Shown here: piece by piece, positions 10,841-22,235 of the stretch
How the letters are laid out: every line of letters begins with the position of its first letter
Position numbering within the stretch: position 1 is the stretch's first letter
Assembly: GCA_009823505.1 (NCBI GenBank)
Contig: VZQC01009956.1
Span: forward strand, 1,763,080-1,827,079
Reading direction: 5' to 3'
Origin: Rhizomys pruinosus
Taxonomy: Eukaryota; Chordata; Mammalia; Rodentia; Spalacidae
Length of the DNA stretch: 64,000 bases
The notes under the pieces: generated by a model
What the model saw: only the letters and a program-made list of their open reading frames with translations
Told to the model about the DNA's origin: nothing
The model's database searches: none
Made by a program: the position numbers and the translations under genes

Positions 10841-11690
10841 CTCAGACAGCCTTTATGTGGTCAACTTGCTGCCTAACTTGGTAGAAGCTCATATTAGGTT
10901 GGATTAACAAAGAACCAGCCCCATCTTCCTTCAGCATCTTAGAAGGCATCAAAACATGCCTGGGTTCCTTTCAGATGGCAATAAATTGACTGACAAACTA
11001 GCTTCCATACCCCAATGCCATAATTTAATGGAAGCGACCCAATTCCACCAACTCACACATGCTAACTAGAGGGGGCCTCAAAAACAAGTTTCCCCATGTG
11101 CCCGTTCAAGGTCTAAAAAAAAAAAATTATTCAAACCTGTAGATCCTGTCAACCTTTTATGCAGATTCCTCTGCTTCAGGCCTCTGGGAGTAACCCTTGA
11201 GGCCTTCACCCTAATCATCTTTGGCAAATAGATGTCACACACTATGCTCCCTTTGGAAAACTTAAGTAGATCTTTGTGTCTGTGGACACCTTTCTCGTGC
11301 CTGCTGGGCATCTGCACACATGGATGAAAAGACTAAACATGTTTTTAGCCATATGCTCCAATGCTTTGCTACCCTCGGGTTACTGGATCAAATTAAAACA
11401 GACAATGGCCCATGCTTCATAAGTAAATCTTTTATAGAATTCCTCCAAACATGGAAGATCTCACATTCTACTGGTATCCCCTATAATCCTCAGGGACAGG
11501 CTATTGTGGAAAAATTTAATCAAACCCTCAAGGCTCAATTACAAAAACAAAAGGGGGAGTCCATGCCCCCACATGATCACCCTAAACATTTAAAATTTTT
11601 CCAAAATATTTTAAATTTTTCCAAGGAAGACAGGCATACATCCCCTTTTCAGAAACACTGGTCCTTGTTTGTCACCTATAGCTAATACCT
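10841..11690 (+). pseudogene. ERVK-type integrase remnant
   Basis: Remnants of a betaretroviral integrase are in order. The HHCC zinc-binding area is near 11010-11065 (a HQLTHAN-like piece). LWQIDVTHY, carrying the first catalytic Asp, is near 11218-11245. KTDNGPCF, the second Asp, is near 11395-11418. [12 protein letters not shown], the catalytic Glu, is near 11493-11528. A stop interrupts the frame near 11265. The 121-codon open part, 11320-11685, holds the last two catalytic residues. The upstream RNase H portion is not clear. The gene cannot give a full integrase. Confidence 0.85.
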
Positions 11691-12406
11691 CCCCCAACAG
11701 GGAGACAATGATAATGACCCCTCCAGGGAGTGTTTCACCCCTGAGGATGGCCCCTCTATTCTTCCCTCATGAGCAGCCCAGGATGAAAGTGACATTGCTC
11801 CTCATGCTGCTGGTCCCCCCCAGTGATGGGGACCCCAATGCAGCCAGACAATGCCTGGAAGATGGATCTGGAATTGTCCAAAACAAAATAGAGAACTTCA
11901 AGTAAATCCCTTGTCAACTGGCTTGCACAGCTTCCTGCCCTACCTCCTTCCTCTGCTTGGACCCCTTCTTATACTCTTCCTAATTCTTACCCTCCAGCCC
12001 TGCGTGATTTAACAAAATCACTCAATTTATCCAGGGAAGGCTAGATGCAGTAAAGTTACATCAGGTCGAGGTCCACTATCACAGGTTTGCCAGCCAGGAA
12101 CCAGGGCCTTATGAATGGCCATCTTCATATGATCACCCGACCCCAACCCTCCATGTGGCCAATGACGGGTAAGACCCCAGAGAGACTGGGGCAACCTAAG
12201 ACAGGACATGGAGAGGCTCTTCAGCAGACAGGAGTCATAGCACCCGACGACAGGTAAGATCTTTCTGCACTCAGCCAACCTAAGACAGGGATCAAAATGT
12301 TAGCTGTTTGTATCCTGAAGACAGGTAAGACTGAGTTTGCAAGAATAGACAACCTAAGACAAGGGCTATGTTTCTCCTCCTGCATTATAAAAAATAAACG
12401 GGGAAT
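11691..12406 (+). mobile_element. ERVK-type 3' internal region and polypurine tract
   Basis: No env domain is visible. Three GACAGGTAAGA-like repeats occur near 12164-12175, 12248-12259 and 12320-12331, each followed by a short spacer and CAACCTAAGACA. These look like tandem degenerate units of about 70-80 bp. The purine-rich AAACGGGGAAT directly before 12407 is the plus-strand primer. Confidence 0.6.
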
Positions 12407-12892
12407 TGTTGGGCCTGCTTTGTCTTGGCCCATGAGGCCCTCGGCAACTTCTTGAGCCTGCTATACCTTAAAGGAAGTAAGGCAGCCAGGCCAGGCTTGT
12501 TTACAACTGAGGGGCCCTTATCAGCTGGCCTTAAGGAAACAAGACCTCAGCCAAAGGAAGTAAGGTAGGCGAGCCAGCTGGTCCTAAGTAAACAAGAGCA
12601 GACTAAAGGAAGTAAATAAGATGGGGCTAAAGGAAGTAAGGTAGGCACAGCCAGGGTTGTTTTGAAACTTTCCCTAGCTATTTGACCTTTAAGATGATTG
12701 GTTGTTCCCTTGTGGTCTTTGCCTTTATAAGCCACTGCCTGACGCAATAAAGTGAGTTCTTGCTTTGACGAGACTCCTCACCCCCTGTGTGGTTCTTTTT
12801 GGGTCATCAACACTCGCCATCCCGCTCAGCCCCTGAGGAGAGACAGGCTGGCCTGGCTCTCCTCTCTGCCCTACCTGCCGGAGTACCCAGCA
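12407..12892 (+). mobile_element. ERVK-type 3' LTR
   Basis: It aligns with 8265-8770, starts TGTTGGGCC and ends CCCAGCA. It is followed directly by the CAGCAA target duplication at 12893-12898. Confidence 0.92.
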
Positions 12893-12987
12893 CAGCAATA
12901 TTAATAACAATTTGTATTCCCAATTAGCTTAAATGTATAATTAATTTTATATTAAAATATTTAACCAATTTCAATATAGACATTTTA

Positions 12988-13170
12988 TTTATTTATTTAT
13001 TTATTCATTCATTCATTTATTTATTTTTGTCTTTTCTACACAGGGTATCCCTGTAGCTTCAGCTGTCCTGGAACTCACTCTGTAGACCAGACTGGCCTTC
13101 AACTCACAAAGATCAGCCTGCCTCTGTTTCCCAAGTACTAGGTTTAAAGGCATGCACCAACACACCCAGT
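12988..13170 (-). mobile_element. B1 SINE (reverse)
   Basis: A reverse B1 with a long T-rich tail (TTTA/TTCA units) on its left. Its core reads TGGAACTCACTCTGTAGACC on the plus strand. A short duplication CATTTTA flanks it near 12981 and 13173. Confidence 0.9.
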
Positions 13171-14852
13171 GGCATTTTAATTTTTACTAAGTCATAAAAT
13201 ACTATATAATATGGAGACAAAGCTTGGGCAAAATTGAACACCTGTCAAATAAATTTTAACCAGATATACATTTTGTCCATTAAAATTGTTTGACTGAACT
13301 ATGACTCTAGAGAAGCCAAACTTACCTAACAAGTTTATTTTTTACCAATTGCAACAAAAATTTTAAAGACTTTTACTCCAAAGTACTGATATTATGGGTA
13401 GATTTTAAATGAATGTTTTTTTTCTTTTAACATATTTGGAGAAGGTTTGTTCAGATTTGGCATAAAATTTTGTCCTAAAGATGCTTTACCTAATGCTCAA
13501 GTGTTTTACAGGCAAGACATATTTGAATATATTTGTGTATACCAACACCTACTGGTTTCATTCTTGTTTCAGGCATTGAAAGAATGCAACCAGTAGTTCT
13601 TGACATATATCCATTAAAGTATCTAATGGCTAATTTGTTTATAGTACATTATAGTTGATCCTTTAAGACAGAGAATTTAGAAAGTCATGAGAGATTAAAA
13701 TACAAACGTGCACCATAACCAAATCCTGTACTTTCAAAAGGCAGCCAAGATGAGGTATTGCTCCAGGGCAAGAACACTGGAAAACACATTAAACACAGAT
13801 CACAAAACAAATCATGAGAAACAAGCAGCCAGGAAGTTTGTAGGTTGAAAAGTCTTCCTTTTTTCGGGGGTTTTCTTTTCTATATAGGTTGAGAAACTAA
13901 GATTAAATCTTGAAAAAGCTTTAAAATAGGGTGAATTTAAAGATTAGAATAACATTTGATGCCTAGGACCTTTTTTGATTAACCATCCAATTAATTGTTT
14001 GTTCATATATTTTACTCATAAATTGTTTAGGATACCCAAAATTAAAGAAAAAATATTATATTTTTGTCTGGTATGTTAAGATAAAATGAGAAGTATAGAC
14101 ATGAGCATGATTAATTATTATCTCTAAAAATAGCACATAAAGACAACATAATTAGGTGACCTTTTTTTCCAAAACATTCAGTCATGTGCTCACTAGCCAA
14201 TTGGCTTCTTGTCCAACTGTAACCCTGATATTAGTAGCAAAGGAAGAGGACACATAATAATGAACTTTAGATTATGTTAAATAGAGCATTTACAAACAGT
14301 TACAGAGAGAACTCAAAAGTGAAGAGTGTGACAGAGTACCATTTAGAAGGATAGGCAGTTTGAAAAGGATGGAGTCTGATACCTAAATTAACATTACAAA
14401 GACCTGTCCTATTAGATTCTGAGTTGAGTATCAGAGAAAGGCCAAGAGGATTTTTGCATATGAAGGAGAATCTTGAGTCAAGTTAGTTAAAGTAAAGAAA
14501 TGATTTTAGCTTCGTAGAAGAGAGATGGAGTGGCTCCTTTTAGACACACAATTAAGCTGCTGTCAGTTTCTCATTAAACCCCTAAGAAAGCAGCTCAGTA
14601 GCTTTCATTTGGACAGGCGGATATTGGAGCCAGTTCAGGAGTACACAAAGAGCCATGGGCCCTCTGGTCTGCACCCCATACATCTAACTGGGCAGAACAG
14701 CCAGAAGGGTAGAGCCATTCCCAAGCCCTCATCTTGCAAATGTGCAACTCATTGAAAGCTTTCGTCAAGACTTGAGCTTGCTCCCCAGGAATACCCAAAT
14801 ATCTGCCTTCCCTTTGTTGCCACTCCCATCTCTGCCCCCACCTGATCTGCTG

Positions 14853-15036
14853 CCTGAACAGTGGACAGAAAGAAGAAGCTTGGAATTCCCTTCAGAACTG
14901 AAATACACACTGCAGAGTAGGCTCCATGCTAACAGAAAAAAGTCCCTGAACAGTGGACAGAAAGAAGAAGCTTGGCATTCCCTTCAGAACTGAAATACAC
15001 ACTGCAGAGTAGGCTCCATGCTAACAGAAAAAAGTC
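14853..15036. repeat. Tandem duplication, two 92-bp units
   Basis: Units 14853-14944 and 14945-15036 are identical except for one base (GGAATTC versus GGCATTC). The copy number is exactly two and the unit is not simple sequence, so this is a recent local duplication inside the ERV gag region. Confidence 0.95.
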
Positions 15037-15552
15037 TCTAGAAGCCAGGGGGAGGAGAGAGGAAAATTTCCCTTCTCACAATTTCTCTGAACGCCCATAG
15101 CCTGGGGAAGGCTGGGAGACTGACAGATTGCTCTAATCTGAGAAAGCCAGAATAGTATTTAAGGGGTTCTGTAGAGGTGCCCTGCTGAATGGGTGGAATC
15201 CTGTAAGAGGGTGTGGGCTCCAGATAATTCTCATAGTCTATCAGAGGAGAAGGCTCTGGCTCAGAGGCCCAAGGTAGCCAATTTAAGATGGGGAGGACAT
15301 TCTCTGTTTTCATTCTTAGACTGAGCCTGTAATATTTTAGAGATGCTAAATCATCTCTGGGCCAGATCTTGGAAACCAATAGTTAGAGAAAAAAAAAAAA
15401 ACAGAGAGAACCATGATGCACAGTGAAAAAACATGTGCCATATATCCCAGAATGAGTCCTCCAAAATACAGATCCTTTAAAAGTATATTTAGCATCTTGC
15501 CTGGGTTAAAACTCACCAAAGTGTTTTCTGTGCCCCACATTTGAGTTGCTAA

Positions 15553-16206
15553 TGTAGAAAATATCTCTTGCTATGACCAGGTACAGTACAGTCCTCCTAA
15601 GGCAGCCACTGCAGGGGAGCTGACTGCTCAGCACAGAGTTCAGCTAACCACTTCTGTAGCCTGATCTCGGATATACTTCCAAACCCAGGTCCTTAGCCTG
15701 GGAAGTGGAATGCTTCCCATCTGGCCTTGTCCATTCACCTACCCAGAAACTAGTAGCCTCTGGATAGGAATTTCAGGCTGATGGCTGATTGCCTTTCTTC
15801 AGCCTACACCACAAGCAACACTCTCCCCAGAGCTAGTGACCTGCTTGACTTCTGTTTAGCCCCATGCTAGTATACCAGGCTGTTGATATGATGGACCCTT
15901 GTCCAGCCCACTAGCACCTGACACTTGAAGGTCAGGCCTGCTGCAGCCTGTATACATGCAATAGTAATGGATCTGGGACTCTATCTTGATGGTAATGGAG
16001 AATCCACTTTATTGAATACTGCAAGTCACTTTTATAATCAAAATGATGTCATCTCTCAGGACCAATCCCAGACCCTTGCACCACCCCCCATATATAGAAC
16101 CCACTGGCCAGCATCATGGGGTCATGAGCTGTTGTCTCATGGGGCAGGGTCTGGAGAATCTCATGACTTCCACCTTATACCTTCAAGAGATTTTAGCTGA
16201 AAAGCT
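15553..16206 (-). mobile_element. Class II ERV element I, right (5') LTR
   Basis: Collinear with 5411-6100. Both share CCAAACCCAGGTCCTTAGCC and the block that ends near AGCTGAAAA. For a minus-strand element this is the 5' LTR. The outer edge is not firmly set because element II starts within about 130 bases. Confidence 0.65.
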
Positions 16207-16332
16207 ATCCCCTAACTCAACCTGGATCTTCCCATATCTTGGCACACTCAATTTCATATGAAGCATTCTACTGAACTTCAAGACACAGATTAACACCATT
16301 TCACTAATACAAGATAATTTCTATCAGGTACT

Positions 16333-16953
16333 TCTGTAGTCAGATGTCACTCATTCCTGCTGAGGGAGATGACCACCAGCAGTTTCCTCAGGGAGATGCC
16401 ACTGGTGGTCATCTCCCTGAGGAAACTGGCCCTTTCATGGATACCAGCTGGGCGTGGAAATATTTACTACATAGCCAAATATGGGTGGCTGGTAGTCCCT
16501 CAGATTTAGGCAGGAAGGCTGGTGCCCCTCCCTTAAAGCCCCACATCAATTAATAAACCCACAAGTCAGGGGTTGGATGACCTCAAGATTTGAATTCTGG
16601 ACTGGTGGCTGATAGGCTATCCTCCAATCTCTCCCACTAGCAAAATAAGCCATGTTTGATGGACTTATAATTATGCACACATGAAATAATGAACCAGGGA
16701 TCTTGTTAGATATAAAGGTAATAAAGAATTCATTTATTGTATGTAGTACATCACTTATATGGGCAAAATGACATCTTCACACAGCAGCCAACTCCACTAT
16801 CCCTGCATCACATGCTGTATCACGTGCTACTACTCTACCACTCCATCATGCATTGTATAATATGTTGCTGTTCTCCCCTGTGGGGCAGGATGAGATATGG
16901 ACATGCAGTGGGCAAACAAGATAATGCCAGTGTCCACAAATGGCCTGCATTCA
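16333..16953 (-). mobile_element. Class II ERV element II, left (3') LTR
   Basis: Collinear with 19796-20308. Shared blocks include CCAATCTCTCCCACTAGC-type sequence and AATNCATTTATTGTATGTAGT, where CAATAAA on the minus strand is the poly(A) signal. The inner edge is at GCCTGCATTCA. It is related to, but clearly diverged from, the element I LTRs. The left edge is approximate. Confidence 0.65.
16363..16428. repeat. Compound inverted repeat
   Basis: Two perfect overlapping inverted repeats share one right arm. Arms 16363-16379 and 16402-16418 are 17 bp; arms 16380-16398 and 16410-16428 are 19 bp. The matching LTR at 19796-20308 lacks the extra 30-odd bases, so an inverted copy of nearby sequence was inserted here. 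Confidence 0.95.
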
Positions 16954-18599
16954 CCTATTTAATTTTTTATTTTTTATTTTTTATTTTGACTGAGAATCAA
17001 GTGAACCTATGGGAGAGGTTAGCATCACAAAGGAACCTGGGCATTGAATAGCCAACTTCTCAAACCTTTTTGAGAGTTGGGGAGTGGGACGGGTAGGGAA
17101 AGCAGACCTGAGATCTTCTTTTTATTTTATAGGCTAAGATTGATTAATCCCTAAATAAACAATAACTTGAACCAATTATTAAACATAGGTAATATACATA
17201 GGCAACATTCATGTAAATCCAATTAGCAGGCATCAATGTCCAAGTTTTGTACAACCCAGGGTCCTCATAAGCCAATTGGAGAGACTTGTATGTATAAGCG
17301 TGTTGATAAATAAGATTCCAGTCCATATTGCTATGATGTCATAACTTACCCCCATCCCCTTATAGTCCATCATGCCTCTATGGCCTTTGGGGAAAAGGGC
17401 ACAAGTGGATGAGAAGCAAAGCATTCCATTTGCTTTGGAAGTGTCACTTAGGACTCTTGGGTCTGTCTCACGCCCCCCCCCAGAATATTTTCTTAATTCT
17501 ACTAAGAAAATATAAATAGTGAGAGGTAATGGCTCTTAACCAACATTAATTATCTTACGGGTTTTTATTGTGGCTATAATGTCTCTTAGTAACTAGACAG
17601 TGTAAGCTTATAGTATTAGCCATGCACCATCCCCCCTCCCAAGGAGTGGGCTAATGGGCGATTAACTTTTGGGGTGCACAAATATCAGGATGCCACTGAC
17701 TGCACAACCCTCTAGGCAGGTGAGGAGCATCTGACAAGTCTTGCTCTGATTTACAAGAACATTTTCACTCTTTTTCAGTGGACTCATAATGATCTCTGGC
17801 ACCATGAAGGCCACTTTCAAGGCAAGGTCTCTGAACATTTTTTCATGTTAACACCATGTCTTTAGCAGTAAGGTCTTATTGCCTCTTTCTCATGTCCACC
17901 CCAACATTGTAGGCAAATAGCCTTTTTTTGAGGGGTGGGCTTTTCCTCTGACCAACAACTTGTTAAACTAGTCCACTACTGCTACCAAAGCTCTCCTCCA
18001 TTAATATATTTTGTTTAACCTCAAAGCTTTTTAAGGATTTAAGATCAGGTCTCAATTTGAATAAATAATCTTCTTTTTATAGTTTTTATGCCCATTAGTT
18101 AGTTAAAGCAAACAGCTAGACAGGTTCCATAATAAACCATTACCATAACAGTTGGCTCTTTTTTGCAGCTAAAGAATCATTTCATTACTATGCCAATTTT
18201 ACCTTATTCACTACTGGGAGAGGAAGCAGGAAGGCTTCTCATGCCTGAGATTAGCAGAATGTTAAGGTGAGTTTCATTAGGACTCATTGTAAACAGTTGT
18301 TTCCATTGAAATTAGAATATCAAGAGAAGGTTGACACCCATTATTTAAGTGGATTTAAGTTGCCCTTCTCCATGCTATTCAGATGGGTCAATTTTTCTGT
18401 TGGTGTCTCCTGGTCCATCCTGTACAATCCAAGGATGGGCATTCCTTTCAGGCACCCATATTCGTTGTAGCTCTATCTGGGGTAATACAAAAGCAAAATC
18501 TCATTTCATCTTTAGCAAGGGATCTGGACTTTTTAAATCTGTTTTTAAAACTGACTGAAAGTTAGGATAAAGCATGTTCTACACACACAGGATCATGGG

Positions 18600-18720
18600 G
18601 GGAATGTTGTTTTTATAACTGTTCCCCCAAAGCATTATGCATTCTCTTAACAATACCTGTGCAATGGGGGTTGTAATGAATGCCACCTATTAGTGTTCCT
18701 GGGTGGGCTCGAGGCCAGAG
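18600..18720 (-). pseudogene. Integrase core remnant of element II
   Basis: The minus strand translates to GIHYNPHCTGIVKRMHNA, which fits the conserved integrase block containing the catalytic glutamate. Here that residue is Lys (codon at 18646-18648), so the active site is lost. Confidence 0.65.
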
Positions 18721-19021
18721 GCATAAGTGGGCAAGCCTAATGATTGTGGCCCATATGGGCACACTCCCAACATCTGAGATCCTTCCTGATGGACTGCAAG
18801 ATGAAGAAACCTATGCTACCATCACAGAAGTTCTCATGCCAATATCTTGTTAGCAATAATCCAATCCTATAGTGATTTAGAAAGAACTGGATAAATTGCT
18901 CCCTTATAGCCTGCATTGGCACCCTTATATACTAGGTCCTTAATCAAAGTTTCACTGGATTTCTCATGAGAGATCTTTTTCTCCACTGCCTCAACTGGAA
19001 AAGCCATTAAAAATGGGGAGA

Positions 19022-19270
19022 GTGGGGCTGGAGAGATGGCCTTGCAGTTAAGAGCACCAACTGCTCTTGCAGAGGACCTGGGTTCGATACCCAGCACCCA
19101 CATGGCTGCTGAGAACCATCTGTAACTAGAATTCCAGGAGAACTCTAGTTCCAGGGGAATCCAAAACCACCTTCTGACCTCTGCAGCATTGCACTACATG
19201 GGTGCACAGACCTACATGCAGACAGTACACTTATACACATACAAAAATAAATGAAATTAATAAAATAAAA
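19022..19270 (+). mobile_element. B2 SINE
   Basis: A complete B2. The tRNA-like head GGGCTGGAGAGATGGC carries the A box, and GGGTTCGATACCC is the B box near 19080-19092. A 3' part and A-rich (AATAAA)n tail follow. The 14-bp target duplication TAAAAATGGGGAGA is perfect at 19008-19021 and 19271-19284. Confidence 0.97.
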
Positions 19271-19795
19271 TAAAAATGGGGAGAAGGGAGAGTGGAAAAT
19301 CTCCACTCATTACCTTGCTGAGTACTCAGAGCCAGGGATCTCTGTGACACCAACAGGTGTCTCAAAGTGGAGGAAGACAAATGAGACTCCAGAGGCTCAG
19401 CAGGGGTGGCCTGAGGACTACGTGAAATTTTGCAAGAGAGAGCAAGTCCCACAAAATCTATCAAAGGAGCAGGTTCTGGCACAGAGTCCAAAACCTTGCC
19501 AGTGCCATCCACAGGTGTGACAGCAGATTCAACATGGAGAGGGTTATTTCTGCTTTCTTTCTTAGTCTTGGCTGGTAATGCTTCAAAGACGTTAATCTGT
19601 TTCCCACACAAAATTTGGAAAATAATAGCTATGGCAGAAAAAATAGGAGTGGAGCACAATAAAAAACTATGTCCCAAAATGGGTCCTCCTGGAATACACG
19701 TCCCTTAAATAGTACAATTCCAATTTTTGGACTCAGCAAGTGGTTTCAATACCAAGTAGTGTCAATGTCCCATATTCAGATGAAAGATATCAGGT

Positions 19796-20308
19796 GCTTC
19801 TTCAATCAAATGTCACTTGATCCTGCTGAGGGTGATGACAACCAGGGGCTTCTCCCTGAAGAAGAACCTTTCATGAGTACCAGGTTGCTGTGGAAATATT
19901 TAGTTTGCAGCCAAATCTGGGCAACTGGTTGTCCCCCAGATTTCAGGAAGAAGGCAGATGGCCCAACTTTAAGGCCTCTATTCAATTAATAACTTCACAA
20001 GTCAGGGAGTGGATGACCCCAAGACTCAATAGCACATCATCCAGTCTCTCCCACTAGCAAAAACAAGTCAAACCTGATGGATGTACAATTGCACATGCAT
20101 GAAATAATGGACCAGAGATCTTGTTATATGGTAAAGGTAATACAGAATCCATTTATTGTATGTAGTCATCTCACAGCAGCCAATCCCACAGCCCCTGCAT
20201 CACATGTTGTATCACACATTGCTTCACTCCAGCACAGGACAAAGTCAGATAAAAATGTGCAATTGGGCAATCAAGAAAATGCCAGCTGCTATGCGTGGCC
20301 TGCATTCA
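19796..20308 (-). mobile_element. Class II ERV element II, right (5') LTR
   Basis: Collinear with 16333-16953, including the reverse poly(A) signal in CCATTTATTGTATGTAG near 20148-20164 and the edge GCCTGCATTCA at 20298-20308. It has no extra inverted repeat and so shows the ancestral LTR form. Confidence 0.65.
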
Positions 20309-20551
20309 CCTACAAATTTCAATACCATGCATTCACTAATAGATCATCTTACAAAAAGAAGTACAAAAAAATTTCTCTAATAGATCATCTTTACAAAACG
20401 AAGAGATGAAGAGTGTGACTACACGTTTATCAAAGGAATAATTAACCATGAAGATTTCACAATATAAATATATATGTACCAAACTCTGGTGCACCAGACT
20501 ACATAAATACAATTCTGCAGGAATTCAAGGCACAGATTAATCCAAGCACAT
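20309..20551 (+). pseudogene. LINE-1 ORF2 endonuclease fragment
   Basis: Matches 62710-62840 (ATCAAAGGAATAATTCACC-type block). It continues after the inserted MaLR at 22589, so the two parts were one LINE-1 before that insertion. Confidence 0.8.
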
Positions 20552-20899
20552 TGTATTAGTCACTTTTCTGTTGCTGTAATAAAGCACCATGACCAAGGAA
20601 CTTATAAAAGGAAGAGTTTATTTGAGCTTATGATTGACGGTTCCAGGGAATTAGAGTCTATTGTGGCGGGAGGCATGGGGGCTGGATCTGGAGCAGGAAG
20701 CCGAGGGTCACATCTCGCAAAGAACACAGGAAGCAGAGAGAGAGCAACTGGAGACCACGAGGCTTGCCAAAGTCACTAAGCCTGCCCCCAGTGACACACT
20801 TCCTCACACCCCACGAGACCTCCATAAACAGCGCCACCAACTGGAGACAAACGTCTGAATACCTAGAGCCTATGGGGGACACTAATACAAACCACTACA
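20552..20899 (-). mobile_element. MaLR 3' LTR
   Basis: 348 bp. The minus strand begins TGTAGTGGTTTGTAT and ends GACTAATACA. A poly(A) signal AATAAA lies within CAAATAAACTC on the minus strand near 20618-20628. Confidence 0.9.
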
Positions 20900-21359
20900 T
20901 TCCACTCCCTGGCCCCCATAGGCTCCTGACCACATAAAATGCAAAATGCATTCAGTCCAATCTTAAAAGTCCCCATAGTCTTTACCAGTTTCAATGCCAT
21001 TCAAAAGTCTACAGTCCAAAGTCTCTTCTGAGACTCAGGCCAATCTCTTAACTGTAAGCTCCTGTAAAATCAAGAGACAAAATACACACTCCCAACGTAC
21101 AGTGGAACCAAATACACATTCCCATTCCAAAAGGGAGGAAGAGAGGCATAGTGAGGAAATACCGGACCAAAACAAGACTGAAAACCTGCAGGGAAAACAC
21201 CAAGTCCAGTAGCTCAATGTGTGACTTCTGGGACTTGACTTCCAAAGGGCTTAGATGGCTTAGCTCTTCCAGCTTTGCTTGCAACATAATCTCTTTCTTA
21301 GGCCGGTATCAATCCCTGTATGCAGCTCTCATTGGCAAATATCTCACAGGTCTGGCATC

Positions 21360-22213
21360 TCAAATGACTTCTCGGGGTCTCCACAGCCTACCAGACTTCA
21401 CATTCACAGCTTCATGCAATGGCCTATTAGGGCCTACTTTATGTAAGGACACCCCTGCTGTGCTCTGCCTGACCTTCGCAGCTCTCTGAAACCGTGGAGG
21501 AAGAACTGATGACCCCTTCACTCTTGCAAACTTCATGCCTCTAAAGGCAGCACCACGTGAATGAAACTGCCGAATCTGGCTGCAAGTTCGGGATGGAATC
21601 TCTCTTACTTTAACCACATTTGCAATTTTTCTCTGCCCTGAACTTGTTGGAGGATTAGCTGGGTGTGGTCTTTCCCTGAAGGTACTGATTCTTTTGTTTA
21701 CTTGTAAATCTCCAGGCCTCTCCTTGATCACTTTAGTCTCCTTATGAAAGGGAGCCTCTCCTTCACAAGCCTTGGCCACACCTTTAATCTTCCTAGTGTA
21801 CTTTTCAGATCCAAACTGTACATTCTGCATTTCCTTCTTCCCCATGTGCTCTTTTTCACTGTAGATCTGTATAATATTCACCATTAAAAGCCACGCCACT
21901 ATTCTACATTAGGCTGTCTTGAAATATCCTCTACCAATGACATCAGTCCATTGCTTTTCAACTTAGCATCAGGCAAGCATCTGGGCTGTGGGCAAACTGC
22001 TGCCAGACTCTTTATCAAAATATCCCGGTTTCTGCCTAAGTCTTTATTTTCCTCTGGAACTACATTTTTTGCAGCCATGCTTTCTTCAAGGCTTCTACTA
22101 CAATGGCCCCTTAAGCTCTGCTTACAGTAGTCAACAGCTTTTCTAGCCCAAAGTTCCAAAATCTTGCACATTTCTCCAAACATCCACATGGTCGGGTTCT
22201 TCACAGCAAACAC
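21360..22213 (-). pseudogene. Gag-like frame of the MaLR
   Basis: Two adjoining minus-strand frames, 21899-22213 (104 codons) and 21360-21899 (179 codons), together follow the primer site by a few bases, where gag would be. The N-terminal part is rich in Met, Trp, Lys and Glu and may form helices (LWARKAVDYCKQSL, EENKDLG). The rest is basic. No capsid major-homology region or zinc knuckle is visible. The frame breaks near 21899. The same protein is coded at 30513-31702, so the frame was once under coding constraint or the copies are young. The function is unknown. Confidence 0.6.
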
Positions 22214-22235
22214 CCCAGTTCTGGTACCAAATTAC

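Larger units (their letters stand above)
8265..12892 (+). mobile_element. ERVK-type (class II) provirus, defective, 4.6 kb
   Basis: The element has two LTRs (8265-8770 and 12407-12892), a lysine-tRNA primer-binding site, integrase remnants and a 6-bp target duplication CAGCAA at 8259-8264 and 12893-12898. Six-base duplications and a Lys primer are typical of class II ERVs such as IAP, MusD and ETn. The LTRs differ by roughly 6-7% by eye plus indels, so the insertion is several million years old. Most of gag, protease, RT and env is missing or unrecognisable, so this is a deleted, non-autonomous copy. Confidence 0.93.
12899..15552 (-). mobile_element. Class II ERV element I, internal region (second part)
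   Basis: This resumes element I after the nested provirus. The part 13430-13560 resembles 50260-50360 of the related copy. The part 15040-15540, next to the right LTR, is collinear with 19290-19740 and 34500-34990 and probably covers the gag start; for instance, plus-strand GGCTCTGGCTCAGAGGCCC near 15250 parallels the sites near 19470 and 34710. No intact frame exists. Confidence 0.6.
16954..19795 (-). mobile_element. Class II ERV element II, internal region
   Basis: A deleted internal region. It starts with a T-rich (TTTTTA)n stretch at 16955-16990. The part 17120-18240 is collinear with 6200-7500. An integrase remnant lies at 18600-18720 and a B2 at 19022-19270. The part 19285-19740 probably covers the gag start. 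No long frame survives and no env was recognised. Confidence 0.6.
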
